From Bilabrum cf. latius (lineage: Eukaryota; Bigyra: Bicosoecida; Bigyra; Bicosoecida): a stretch of DNA of 64,000 nucleotides. Shown piece by piece: positions 1 through 10,202 of the stretch; the first letter of the stretch is position 1, and each line of letters opens with the position of its first letter. The stretch lies in NCBI GenBank assembly GCA_965178125.1, contig OZ237756.1, positions 930,001-994,000 on the forward strand, read 5' to 3'. The notes beneath the pieces were generated by a model that was not told where the DNA came from, made no database searches, and saw only the letters and a list, made by a program, of their open reading frames with translations. Made by a program: the position numbers and the translations under genes.

Positions 1-503
1 AGATCCGTCGAGGTCGCAAGGCGGGGCAGAGGTGGACCCCTGACGGGACAGAGGTGCTAGGGAGGTATGTGAGGGCAATGGGGGGAGACCTCAGCAGGGA
101 TCACGCGCCCGCGCCGGTGGGATCGTGTGAGATGCTCAGGCTGGGACCGGGAGCGGACGGCGGCGAGGGTGCGAGCTGGGCTGCGAGCACTCTGCCGGGA
201 GATTGCAGCAAGGGCGGTGGATCGGATGGGGGTCATCGTGCGGGAGAAAGCGCCGGAGACTCGCAGGAGAGTGGGAAGGATTCGGCGATTCGGTGGGGGC
301 GGCTGGCGGGACTAGCGGTGGGGCTGGCTGGATCATCTGTGCTGCTGCACTACATGCGCGACCATTGGAAACCGAAGGGGGGTGGTTTGGCGGGGCGAGT
401 GTACGACGCCTGTGCCATGCCTGGACAAGCCACTGTGAAGGGTGCTATGGCTGCGAAGCAAGCAGCATTGCAGTTGACAGCCCGTGGAAGCAGGACAATG
501 TGA
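1..503 (+). CDS. 3' end of an unrecognised gene, cut by the left window edge
   Basis: The frame ending in TGA at 501-503 is open from the first bases of the window, so this is probably the C-terminal part of a longer protein. The visible part is Gly/Ser/Ala-rich. It then has one hydrophobic stretch (about 300-345, GRLAGLAVGLAGSSVLL) followed by a basic HWKPK segment, as in a single membrane helix with a short tail. No family is recognised. Overlapping open frames exist on both strands because the DNA is GC-rich, so the frame choice is moderate only; it was preferred because it runs off the edge and contains a plausible membrane segment. Confidence 0.4.
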   Translation, partial: IRRGRKAGQRWTPDGTEVLGRYVRAMGGDLSRDHAPAPVGSCEMLRLGPGADGGEGASWAASTLPGDCSKGGGSDGGHRAGESAGDSQESGKDSAIRWGRLAGLAVGLAGSSVLLHYMRDHWKPKGGGLAGRVYDACAMPGQATVKGAMAAKQAALQLTARGSRTM

Positions 504-1320
504 TCCGTTGCTTTAAAAACTCCGTTTTGAGATTTGTATGTCCTACGGATCCAGATACATCCGATATTGCACTCGATCCGGATTCCGGAGTCCAGAATGG
601 ATCAGGTTTAGACCCCAGCCTGAGGGCCTGCTAAATCAATAGTTTCCTCTCGTCTACTGTGATTAATCAGCCTAAGATTCCCTTGTGCGCGTCTTTGCCC
701 GCCCGTCTATGCCTTTCTGCCAGAATCATCAGGTTGGGTCACAAAACCCCTGGGCTACCGTCTGTGTTGCCTAGCATCGCGAGGTTTCCTCTGGCATGAC
801 CCCCTACAGTTGCTCTATCTGAAGCATCGGCTGCGACTGAGCCGCCACGACTGTACTGGCCGGTGTGCATGTGCCGGGCAGGGTCAGCTGTTCGTTCGCG
901 AACGTTCAGCTGATACTGGCGTGATCTTGTGATCGTCCGGCGAGGTGTCATTCCGGTTCGAGTCTACACTGGGGAAAGAGAGAGATCAGCCCCTGCGCTT
1001 GACAGGACTAGCAAAGAAATACAGAAGCCGCCTTAGCCAGTAGCTTTTGTCTCTCCCACCCACCCAAGACTCGGCCAAGGGGGAGGCAGCCAAGAGGGCT
1101 GCCTGGGGATGTAGTGATTTGTGTGAATTGATTGACCCATTGGCAGGGAGTCGTTTCTCTGAGACGACGGGGCGCACCGGCCGTGCCGGCAGGGTTGCGG
1201 GCCAGTGGACCAGGTGACTCCGAGGCGGGAGCCCACCCCAGGTCCTGTGCCCCGTCGCTCTCTTTCTCAGCACCATTAACTGGTGGGTCTACACATTTGT
1301 TAATGAACTCCGAGCAAGCA
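504..1320. other. Intergenic stretch with one copy of a 77-bp direct repeat
   Basis: No gene is supported between the left partial gene and the 3' end of the pseudokinase-ARM-RING gene. Open frames here are short and overlap in several frames. The only structure seen is the first copy of the 77-bp repeat at 795-871. Confidence 0.4.
795..871. repeat. 77-bp direct repeat, copy 1
   Basis: Positions 795-871 match 1371-1447 at an exact offset of 576 bp with five substitutions by my hand count. The offset is a multiple of three, and both copies encode the same minus-strand peptide (HTGQYSRGGSVAAD then SDRATVGGH) in the frame of the adjacent gene. This copy lies outside that gene's open frame and looks like a duplicated 3' fragment. 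Confidence 0.75.
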
Positions 1321-4300
1321 TTACAAGATCTGTCGCAGACTAAGCAGGACCTTACCTCTACTAACTTTGACGTGACCCCCCACAGTTGCTCTATCCGAAG
1401 AATCGGCTGCGACTGAGCCGCCACGACTGTACTGGCCGGTGTACATGCGCCGTCGCCGCCTACCCATGACCAGACCTGTACTATCACGAAGAATACGACG
1501 ACGACGGCCAAGCCGTGGAACCGCCAAGCCAACTGCTTCATCAGCCGCACCCCCAGCCTAACCCGAGTCCTGACGGGGCATCCTGCATATAGGGCACGTA
1601 CTTTCCCTACCCCTGTGCCTCTGCGCCTCAAACCACCCCTCAATGCAGTCCTTGTGGAACACATGCCCGCACTGCAGCGCCATAGGCTCGTGCTCACCCT
1701 CAGCATCCTTCACGTCATCTCCCAGACACACCAAGCACACACGATCATTATCGTCAGGGTCTCGCCCCTCATCCACCTCGCACGTGTCGGTGGTAGGCCC
1801 CACAAGCGCCCCGAGACAGGCCGCCCCGCCAGCAGCTGCTACTGCTTGCTTCAGCTCTTCTGACCCTGCAGCAATATTCCACAGGGCCCCAGCGGCCCAA
1901 GCTGACTCGATTCCCGCTCTCGATCTTTGCATAGCAACAAGTGCAGCCGGAACACCTGCATCGACAAGAGCTTGCTTGATGTCAACATACCCACGAGATA
2001 GGCTCAGGAGAGACCTAGCTGCATGTTCAGCCCCCCTTCCGTGGCTTGACTCCAGCAGGTTCACCAGACCGGGCAACGTGCCTGCATCCACGACAGCCTG
2101 CTTGAGAGCGTTTGATCCGGTACCAACACTCATGATGACCCTTGCCGCATGTTCTGCCTCCTTCCCCTTGCTCGAGCCCAGCAACAGAACCAGCCCTGTC
2201 AATGCACCTGCATCCACGACAGCCTGCTTGAGAGCGTTTGATCCGGTACCAACACTCATGATGACCCTTGCCGCATGTTCTGCCTCCTTCCCCTTGCTCG
2301 AGCCCAGCAACAGAACCAGCCCTGTCAATGCACCTGCATCCACGACAGCCTGCTTGAGAGCGTTTGATCCGGTACCAACACTCATGATGACCCTTGCCGC
2401 ATGTTCTGCCTCCTTCCCCTTGCTCGAGCCCAGCAACAGAACCAGCCCTGTCAATGCACCTGCATCCACCACAGCCTGTCTCAGGCTGTCCGATCCAGAG
2501 GCAACGTTGAAAAGAACACGAGCTGCTTCCTCCACCGCGTTGCCCTTGTCAGAGCCCAGCAGCTCCACCAGCTGTGCCAATGCGCCGGCATCCACCACCG
2601 ACTGCTTCATCGCATCCGATCCAGCGGTGATGCTTACGAGCGCGCTAGCTGCCTGCTCAATCTCTGCGCCGTTGCTGGATTCCAGGAGTGCGGCCAGCTT
2701 GGGCAGCACACATGCCTGAACAGCTGCACGCCTAGCTTCTTCGCAGCTCGCACATACTTGCTGTAGCACGAACGCCCCCATCCTTGCGCCCAGCATACAT
2801 TCGTTATCAAGGCTCTTCACAATCCGATTCAATTCACCGTCTCTTGACAGCAGTTGCGCTGTTACAGCAGAGATGGTGCTATTCACGGCCTATTTTACCA
2901 CTGCAGGAGTTTCCTGGTCCGAACGACCTTTTGCGTTTGCGACCAGCCGCCACAGGATCGCGTAAATACCATCCCAGTCTCCCAACGCGCGAAGGCCATC
3001 CACCTGTTCTGACACTTTGGCAACGTCTGTCTCGCACATACCGCTGCCAGCCGTTACAGGAGACACGTGTGCGCTCACGCCCTGTGAAGAGTAATGCCCC
3101 CTCCTCGATCGCAGCACCTCCACAGCCTCTTCTACACTCGTCCTGTCTCCAGGGTCGATGCGCAGGAGGCCACGCACCATGTCAGCAAACCATCGAGGAC
3201 ACTTCACCAGTGCACCAATAGACGCCAGCGGACTGCATGACTGCAAATCACATGCCAGCTCTCCTGGTTTAGTCTTGGTGCCCTCCTGCAGTTCAGCAGG
3301 ATACGAGTCCCCGAACGGGTGCTGCCCTCCCGTGGCCAGCTCATGCAATAGCACGCCCAGCCCCCATGACGCCTGCTTGCCGAAAGGCACCACAGCTGAA
3401 TCATCACCTGCCGCCCCCTTGCTCCACCCGTCCAGCACCTCAGGGGCCAGATGGGCCTGGTTGCCGCCCAGCCCGTCACCGGTTGCCCGGAGATATCTGA
3501 AGGTGACCCGATTCAGCACCGCCTCCACACTAGGCCGGCCTGCAAACATGCTGGCATCACTACCTGCGCCAGTGGCCGCGGCAGTGGCTCTCGCAGGGTC
3601 AGATGAGGATGATGCAGCAGCCTCTGGATACACACGCAGCGAGCACCCCAGGCCAGTCAGCACCGCACGACCCACCCCTTCCGGACCCCCCTTCGAGTCC
3701 CACATCACGTTGTCCAGCTTCAGGTCACGGTGCACCACCCCGTGCTGGAGCAGGTGGTGCACGCCCTCCGCAATGTCAGAGAAGAGCTGGATCAGCACGT
3801 CGTCAGGCATGTATCCGGGCACATCTAGGCTCGCGGCTGGATCCTCCTCAATCACCTCCAGGTGGTCGCACACCCGTATCTTAAACAACTCCATGCCCAC
3901 CATCCTGGCCTTCCAGGGCCGCAGAGGGGCGGTACTAATGGATGGCCCAGCTTCGCCGATACTGCCACTGCCAGCATGGTTGCACACCAAACTCGGATCA
4001 GGCAGCATCTCCACCATCCACAGGGGGGGGCTCACACACGCACTCGAATAGGACGCGAGCCACGTTGCGGTGCTCGGGCACGCGAGCGAGCACGTCGAAC
4101 TCTTTCTGGACGTCTGTCATTTGCTGACTGGATGTCGGTCGATCCCAGTTGAAGACAGCGGCCACCTGCACTTGATCGGGAACGGGCAAACCATTGCCAA
4201 AGCTGTCAAGCGAGCTGCGTTTTGGAGTCTCAATGCGGTACACAGCCGCCTGCTGCGTTGTCCCGTCCAGCACGCTGTCGATATGCAGGACCTCCTTTCT

Positions 4301-4375
4301 GCATGCTGGCTCCCTGCACTGATCCCATAACCAATTCGAAAGCTGCTATGTTTGATGAATTCGGCCTTGTCTCAT
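1321..4375 (-). CDS. Pseudokinase - armadillo repeats - RING-H2 fusion protein (probable E3 ubiquitin ligase)
   Basis: Reads from ATG at 4375 to TAA at 1321-1323, with TAG read as Gln at 4346-4348, 2890-2892 and 1558-1560. The N-terminus is a protein-kinase fold: VHRDLKLDN catalytic loop, HLAPEV, and GVLLHELATGG with HPFGD. The VAIK lysine appears lost (VAAVF), DFG is replaced by GLG (LTGLGCS), and the subdomain IX Asp is missing (ASWGLG), so it is probably catalytically dead. The middle holds about seven 42-residue armadillo repeats. The C-terminal RING-H2 has CLVC, CGHVFH, C and CPIC ligands. A one-base shift in a homopolymer at 4023-4030 separates the N-lobe frame from the rest. The tail after the RING ends at TAA. 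RING plus ARM suggests a PUB/ARM-like E3, but the kinase part is at the N-terminus. Confidence 0.75.
1371..1447. repeat. 77-bp direct repeat, copy 2, inside the C-terminal tail of the ARM-RING gene
   Basis: Second copy of the 795-871 repeat. It lies in frame within the last part of the pseudokinase-ARM-RING reading frame, downstream of the RING finger. Confidence 0.75.
2081..2458 (-). repeat. Three tandem 126-bp armadillo-repeat units, nearly identical in DNA
   Basis: Units 2081-2206, 2207-2332 and 2333-2458 each encode one 42-residue ARM repeat (core TGLVLLLGSSKGKEAEHAAR). They are almost identical in nucleotide sequence, unlike the flanking ARM repeats, which indicates recent tandem duplication or gene conversion. 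Confidence 0.85.
4023..4030 (-). other. Apparent one-base frameshift in a C8 (minus strand) homopolymer of the pseudokinase gene
   Basis: Upstream of this run the kinase N-lobe reads in one frame (KEFDVLARVPEHRNVARV). Downstream the protein continues one frame over (PPLWMVEMLPDP). Removing one base from the run joins them smoothly. No GT-AG intron fits here. A homopolymer sequencing or assembly error is most likely; a real frameshift allele is the alternative. Confidence 0.6.
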
Positions 4376-4783
4376 ATGTCTGTGTACTTCTGTTACGTTG
4401 AGTGTTGATAAATGATCAAGCGACGTTGCACGATTCCTAGCACCATTGCATTGGCTGCCCTGGCCTAACTAAGTGGCTGGTCTAGGAGGACCGGTGCCAG
4501 TAGACGCACAACGTGAACTTAATACTCCCATTACAAATGCGCGCGGCGACTGTGGGCAGCTCAGAGTCCTTCTCTCTTCCCAGTTTTTGGGCCAAGAGTA
4601 GATCTAGTCTATGGGTGGAAACTTTAACCGGAATTCGAGCACTGGACAAAACACGCGATCCGCAATCCTTTTTTTTGGGGATACTAGCCTCATGAGCGGC
4701 TGATGACCCGATACGAAACGTTCGGTGTCTTTGACATCTGGTGGAAGGTATTCGCGAAGGGGCATGGCGATATGCACAATGCA
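4376..4783. other. Intergenic region between two tandem minus-strand genes
   Basis: Lies between the ATG of the pseudokinase gene and the TGA of the SDE2 gene. It presumably holds the 3' UTR of one and the promoter of the other. No RNA gene or repeat was seen. Confidence 0.4.
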
Positions 4784-6217
4784 TCAGCCCCGCCGGACCC
4801 TCAGCTTGCTCGGTACCTCGCCCGCCCCCAAGCCCCGCACAGCCCACAGCCGCTCCGCCCTCGCCACCGGCCTGCCGCCGCACTTGAGACCCCTCGCCTG
4901 AAGCTGCTGCTTGAGTCCCTCAGCACCCAGTGACTCCAGCAAAGCATCAGGGGAGCTGTATGCCATCAGATCCACCGGGTCGACTGCACTAGCGTGGCAG
5001 GCGGAGGGCTGTGCTGCATCGTGGGTGCCACTCTGGTCGGTCCTTGGCCGTTTGCTGGCCGGGGCGTCCTACGGCGGGGCTGCGCGTTTGGCACCGGCAG
5101 CCGATCCAGCGGTGGATTCTGCGGCTGATCCCGTGCTGGTGGATGCATCTGCTCCAGCAGGTGCTGCTACCGCTGTTGCTGAGTCCTGGCGAGCCTCCCG
5201 CCCGCTGTTCCCCACGGTTGCCGTTGCTGCTGTCCCTGCTGGTTCGCCTAGCTCAGCTGGCATGCCTTGCGCTTGCGGTTCTGCTTCTAAATTTGCCTTT
5301 TCTGATTGCGCTTCTGCTTCTGCGGGATGGCACGGGGCCCAGCGGCGCCACCCGCCCCCCGCTGCCATCACGGCAGGCCAGAACTGATCCGATCCCTGGG
5401 GCTGATCCGATCCACCAGAGCTCGACACCTCCCCAACTGCCATGCCCTGCTACGGGGGGTGGGCAAAGGGGCATAACCCCACATTGACCACCACCGCCTC
5501 CCCAGCCTCCACGGATACGGCAGGCCGCAAGGACACGCCCGGCCGATCCTCGCCCAGCGCGCCGGGGGCCCAGCCAAGCCATTCCCCCCCGAGACTGTAA
5601 CCCAGACGAGCACCCCGTCCACTCGTCACACCGTTCATGTCGACCCACACGCCCAGCACCTCGCCGGCACGCCACGGACGGCCGAACGGCACGGCGGCTC
5701 CTGCCGCCCACGCCTGTCCCCGGGCGGTGTCAAACCCGTGTGACGAGTGCCCGTCCCCCACCCCCTCCTGTTCCCTGCTGCTGCACTCCCGCGGCAGCTC
5801 GGGTGCCGCCCACCCCGCTTGGCACAGACCTCCCGTGAGCGATGTCACTTCGTAGTACCACCTGCCCGCGGGGGCTGCGCACTCGCCCGCCCACACCGTG
5901 GGGAAGGCACCAGTAGCGTGCACTTCTGCTACGCCCATGTTGCTGCTGCTCGCCGGCCCCTGCTCCCCCCCTTCGCTCGCTGCGGCACCAGCCCCATCAC
6001 CAGCACTTCCGCCAGCGACATCATCCTCATCGTCTTGCTGCCACGAGCCGAATCGAACATCCACATCGCACTCGTCACACAGGCATTCCAGCCAGGTTTC
6101 AGGAACCGAGGCAGGTGCCGTGCCAGCCGCACCACTGGAAGGTGCAGCAGCCTGGGCGCTGGAAGCAGAGGCACAGGCAGAGGATGCTGGTGCTGATGCT
6201 GCTGGTACTAGCGCTGG

Positions 6218-6273
<56 letters not shown>

Positions 6274-7231
6274 CCGAAGTCGAATCGGTGGGCAGCTGCG
6301 GTGCCAGGCCAGGTTTCGTATCCGAGTCCACGCCCCCCGCGACCAATTCCGGGTCCTCGAGACCTTCGATCGGGGCCAGCGAACCCGCCAGTGAACCTTC
6401 GTCCAGCGAGAGACTCTGCTCCACCCCCATCCCGCGCCGCACAGCAGCCAGAGTGGGGTGTTCCCTTGCCCCTGCCCCTGCCCCTGCTCCACCCACACCT
6501 CCCAGCCCACCGCCGGTCTCCATGCCCCTTGCCGCCTGCTGCACGTAGCTGTCCTCCGCCTGGAGACGGGCCGCCTTCCTCGCGTCTCGGTCAGCCTGCT
6601 TGCGCGCGGCGCCTCTTTCCTGGTTCCGCAGCAGCCTGGCTTCCCGGCGCGCCTCCCGCTCCCGGACTCTCGCGCCCGACCCATCGGTGGCCTTGCGACC
6701 CCCCACGGCCTCCAGCCAGCTGGGCGTACCGAGATGCCAGCCTTCGATCCCAGCGGTTCCTCTCGCCTCCGTGTAGGCGCTGCCTAGCTTCTTGCGCCGG
6801 TCCTGCTCCTCCGGTGAAGCCCACCGGCGCAGACGCACCTCGTTGTTCACGTGGCGCAGCCGCCGCCCGTTCAAATCTCTGCAGGCGCCAAAATCAACAA
6901 TCTTGCGAGCGAAGCCAGTTTTAGATTCCCGCTTCAGATTTGCCGCAAAACCGCCCTTTCCACCGAGAAGGCTTGCCCTCTCTGGCACGACTGATATGTG
7001 AGCACATCTGTAGCAACCACTAGTGTTCGAAGGGTCCGCGCTCGCTTCCTCGATGCTGTTATGAATTAACACCTTTAGTGCAACTTGCAGAAGGCCCCGG
7101 TCGGCTAGGAGCCGCCGCGCCAAGTCCAGAGCCGTAATGCGCAATACCTGCCTAGTGAGCGAAGCCACCTCTGTCCGGTGAAGCGATGGCTCATTGAGCA
7201 AGCCTTGAAGATCAATAAAGATCTCAGGCAT
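4784..7231 (-). CDS. SDE2: SDE2-like protein with an inserted SPRY domain
   Basis: About 815 residues from ATG at 7231 to TGA at 4784-4786, with in-frame TAG (Gln) at 5450-5452 and 5069-5071. The N-terminal ubiquitin-like segment ends in LLGGKGGFAANLKRE, the conserved GG-KGG processing site of SDE2. It is followed by the family signature ACRDLNGRRLRHVNNE. The C-terminus is the SDE2-type SAP domain (LKQQLQARGLKCGGRPVARA). Between them is a long low-complexity stretch and a SPRY domain (about 5,460-5,880; GRWYYEVTSL to VGLCPFAHPP). SDE2 in fungi and animals is a ubiquitin-fold protein cleaved to give a Lys-started C-terminal fragment that works with the spliceosome and in genome maintenance. 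Human SDE2 is shorter (about 450 residues) and, as far as I recall, lacks SPRY. Confidence 0.85.
6218..6273. repeat. (GAT)n trinucleotide microsatellite encoding polyserine in the SDE2 gene
   Basis: About 18 uninterrupted GAT units on the plus strand, read as consecutive serine codons in the minus-strand SDE2 frame. It lies in the low-complexity linker before the SPRY domain. Confidence 0.9.
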
Positions 7232-7789
7232 GATTCGCGATAAATCAGTGGGGAATGTGGTGTGCACGATGAAATCACGCGATTCGGTGCACTTTCTGAG
7301 GTCAATATCCGGAGTCGAAAATTAGCTTGGCCAACACCGACTTCAACCGCATAGACTACGCCAAAGGATGCCTCGCCGTGATAAGCGTGACGCGAAATAG
7401 TTCGAAAGCGTACTTCTCCAGCAGCTGGAATCGAAGGCTGGAACCCAGACTGTGGTTCTTGTTGCTAGGGCTGGTGTGAGACCATTGCAATTCACGAACA
7501 GCTTCAATTGCTCCTCCAACAATGCCTCACATCATCATGCATGCACGTATACAACCCTAAACGAGCAGTATGATTGGAAAAACATGCATAAATAGAGTTT
7601 ATCCTTCGTTGGAGAGATCTCTTCCGGAACTAGCGGAGCACCGAGCGCACTTGCAGTTCGCAGCAGCTGCAGCACTGCAGCTGCTGTCGCATCTGGCAAC
7701 TCTCAATGTGAACGTGAGCACGTATAAGCACGGACTGATGACTAAAATCGCTTGGTATGCCGCACCTAAACTTTCGAATGGTCCTGCAG
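7232..7789. other. Intergenic, upstream of the SDE2 gene
   Basis: Probably the SDE2 promoter region. A plus-strand open frame starting with ATG at 7570 shows some helix-like, Leu/Ala-rich sequence (AAAALQLLSHLATL) and could be an upstream exon of the next plus-strand gene, but I could not support a splice junction. Confidence 0.3.
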
Positions 7790-8326
7790 TCTCTGCGGCG
7801 CAGTCCGGAGCGTGTCGGAGTGGTTCAACCTGCAGACTGCAACGAGTGCGTCAGCTGAACATAGCAAAGACACCACTTTGGCGTCAGGATCTCTTATGCC
7901 TAGACTTGTTCCTATGGCACCGGCAGGTACTGGCACATTGAGGGCCATTGCTGGGTCAGCCAGGCGCAATGCTGCAGTTGGTGGGCATTGCGGACCGACG
8001 GAAGCGCTGCAACACGCAGAGCCAACCTCAGCAACAGCCCCGAAAAAATCTGTCCGATTCGTGAAAGGCAGTGATGCGAAGTCCGTGACGGTAAAAGGAA
8101 AGAAGAGGAAACGAGATGAGGCCCTGGTCACCTCAACATCAAAGAAAGAATCTAAAAAAAGCAAACGATAGAGCAAAAAAGCAAGAACTAGCAGTTGATG
8201 AGGCATATTGTAACTGGGAATTGAAACAATGTTTATTCATTTTCAAGCTACATGGTTCGCGGTCACAAAGCATCAGGGTATCCATAATCATTTATTTGCG
8301 AGTCAATTATCTTCCATCGTATCTGC
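7790..8326 (+). repeat. Duplicated segment, copy A (longer copy)
   Basis: Copy A matches 9356-9755 almost perfectly. The second copy lacks about 140 bp (roughly 7902-8041) and has TA in its place. Copy A carries the intact reading frame at 7896-8198. Confidence 0.85.
7896..8198 (+). CDS. Small basic protein, possibly nuclear (function unknown)
   Basis: First in-frame ATG at 7896, TGA at 8196-8198, with TAG (Gln) at 8169-8171. The frame is open upstream to about 7770 without an ATG, so an upstream exon is possible. The C-terminus is strongly basic: KKSVRFVKG, KGKKRKRDE, then SKKESKKSKR followed by Gln-SKKAR. This resembles nuclear or nucleolar localisation signals. No family is recognised. 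A truncated duplicate of the same frame lies at 9356-9755. Confidence 0.4.
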
Positions 8327-10202
8327 ACATAAATAATTTTAATGAAGCCCCAGACGTTATTCTTGACAATGACTTTACTTAGTCACTACATCTAATACGA
8401 TTGCACATCTCGTTAATACTACAGATTGAACCACTTCGTACCATGATTTAGGCTGGTGGAACCTTGTCGAGAACTGTTGCCAGAAAAGTTCTGAGGGAGC
8501 CATTTGGTGTAAGCGGTGATCTTCTCATTGAAATTCTGACAACATTTGATTGATATCATCCACGAATTTTAATACATTAATGTTATGGAGACCAACTAAA
8601 TGAAAGCGGCGATCTTCTCCTAACACTTTCGTGACTTCGATTGGTATGGTTGAACAGCATCTTTACCCTTGTAACCGACAAACCTATGAACAAGTACCAT
8701 ACAAAATGCAGAACACAAATATTAATTGTTATAATATATTGTCAAACTTATTCCTTATTATCGTATACACAGTTCATGTTTCTTGTTAAATATCAAGTTG
8801 TTGTTATGATAAAAGCAGCTTAGGTTACTGATGCAGTGATGACACGAGCGGTCTTATGACGGTATCCTTATGCAGTTAAATTACAGACACCAAAGTATAT
8901 CGGTTTATTAGTACCAGTCTTGACTTAATATTGTGACTGCTTAATATATCGGTATAAATAAAATGGAGCGACTTCTTAACAAAGAAGAAGTATTTCCTTC
9001 ACATGATGCTAATGACAGATTGTGGCTTGTATTACAATGAGAACGAACAGCTGTTGCCGACACAATGACTTGCCAATAAATTGCTTTTATAGGTCAGAAG
9101 TTTGCTATGCCAGAGCTGATCGTTACCATTGGGTATTGGTGATACTATCTCTCAGCACAAAGGGTCGAGACATTCTCATGTACATCTCCATGACTTGCTG
9201 ACTCATCTAGGAAAGATTGAGCTCGTCAATATCGAAATTACAATATTTTTGATTTCAAATTCTTCTTTTATGAACAACCAAGAGAATAGACAGTAACATA
9301 GACAAGTATTATAATTTTGATATCTATATATGTTCAACTCACCAGAGCATAACATTCTCTGCGGCGCAGTCCGGAGCGTGTCGGAGTGGTTCAACCTGCA
9401 GACTGCAACGAGTGCGTCAGCTGAACATAGCAAAGACACCACTTTGGCGTCAGGATCTCTTATGCCTTAGGAAAAAATCTGTCCGATTCGTGAAAGGCAG
9501 TGATGCGAAGTCCGTGACGGTAAAAGGAAAGAAGAGGAAACGAGATGAGGCCCTGGTCACCTCAACATCAAAGAAAGAATCTAAAAAAAGCAAACGATAG
9601 AGCAAAAAAGCAAGAACTAGCAGTTGATGAGGCATATTGTAACTGGGAATTGAAACAATGTTTATTCATTTTCAAGCTACATGGTTCGCGGTCACAAAGC
9701 ATCAGGGTATCCATAATCATTTATTTGCGAGTCAATTATCTTCCATCTTATCTGCCGTTAATTTTTATACCATTCTAACAGTCTACATTCTTTGTCCTCC
9801 TCACAAGAGCATAAATGTAGTATTGCATTGGTTTGAGGACATCAATTGAATTTTGGAGGTGTTTAAGGGAGAAGATCGTTACTTTCACTCACTTGCTGTC
9901 CGGGACATGAATGTATGGTAATGTTTGCATGATATCAAACGTATATTGATTGGGCTTCCTAACATATTGGGATTATCAGCTGAATATCATTCTACTTGTT
10001 CCAAAATACAAAATGGTATCAAAATGGAACGCCATGTTTGATTGAATTCTACACAATGACAACACAACGCTGAAATATGACAATGTAATTTGTGGAATTG
10101 AACTTATAAATCGATAATCTAATTGTCCTCGGTGGTTGATTTGGAAAGCGAATTGCAGAACAACCATCAAATAAAATGATTCTTGTGCGTGCATTGCCAC
10201 GT
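8200..10202. other. AT-rich island without recognised genes
   Basis: Composition changes sharply to AT-rich here, in contrast with the GC-rich gene regions on both sides. Open frames are short and there is no family match. Apart from the duplicated segment at 9356-9755, I see no terminal repeats, transposase or reverse transcriptase motifs. Confidence 0.6.
9356..9755 (+). pseudogene. Duplicated segment, copy B: broken copy of the small basic-protein gene
   Basis: Matches copy A (7790-8326) on both sides of an internal deletion of about 140 bp. The deletion shifts the frame, so the basic C-terminus (KKSVRFVKG and following) is no longer in frame with the upstream part. The junction has no GT-AG signature, so a processed retrocopy is not indicated; deletion after segmental duplication fits better. 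Confidence 0.7.

Noticed and set aside
940-970. GGTTCGAGTC, a possible tRNA B box
   Set aside because: Flanking bases do not pair into a T stem and no A box or acceptor stem was found at the right distance.
1008-1706. 232-residue minus-strand frame overlapping the end of the ARM-RING gene
   Set aside because: Overlaps the conserved RING finger in another frame and has no domain; a shadow frame in GC-rich DNA.
1643-2719. 358-residue plus-strand frame with repeats
   Set aside because: Antisense shadow of the armadillo repeats.
5898-6924. Plus-strand frames with poly-Asp or poly-Met runs
   Set aside because: Other-frame readings of the (GAT)n microsatellite in the SDE2 gene.
8200-10202. A transposable element in the AT-rich block
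   Set aside because: No transposase, reverse transcriptase, terminal repeats or target-site duplication could be seen.
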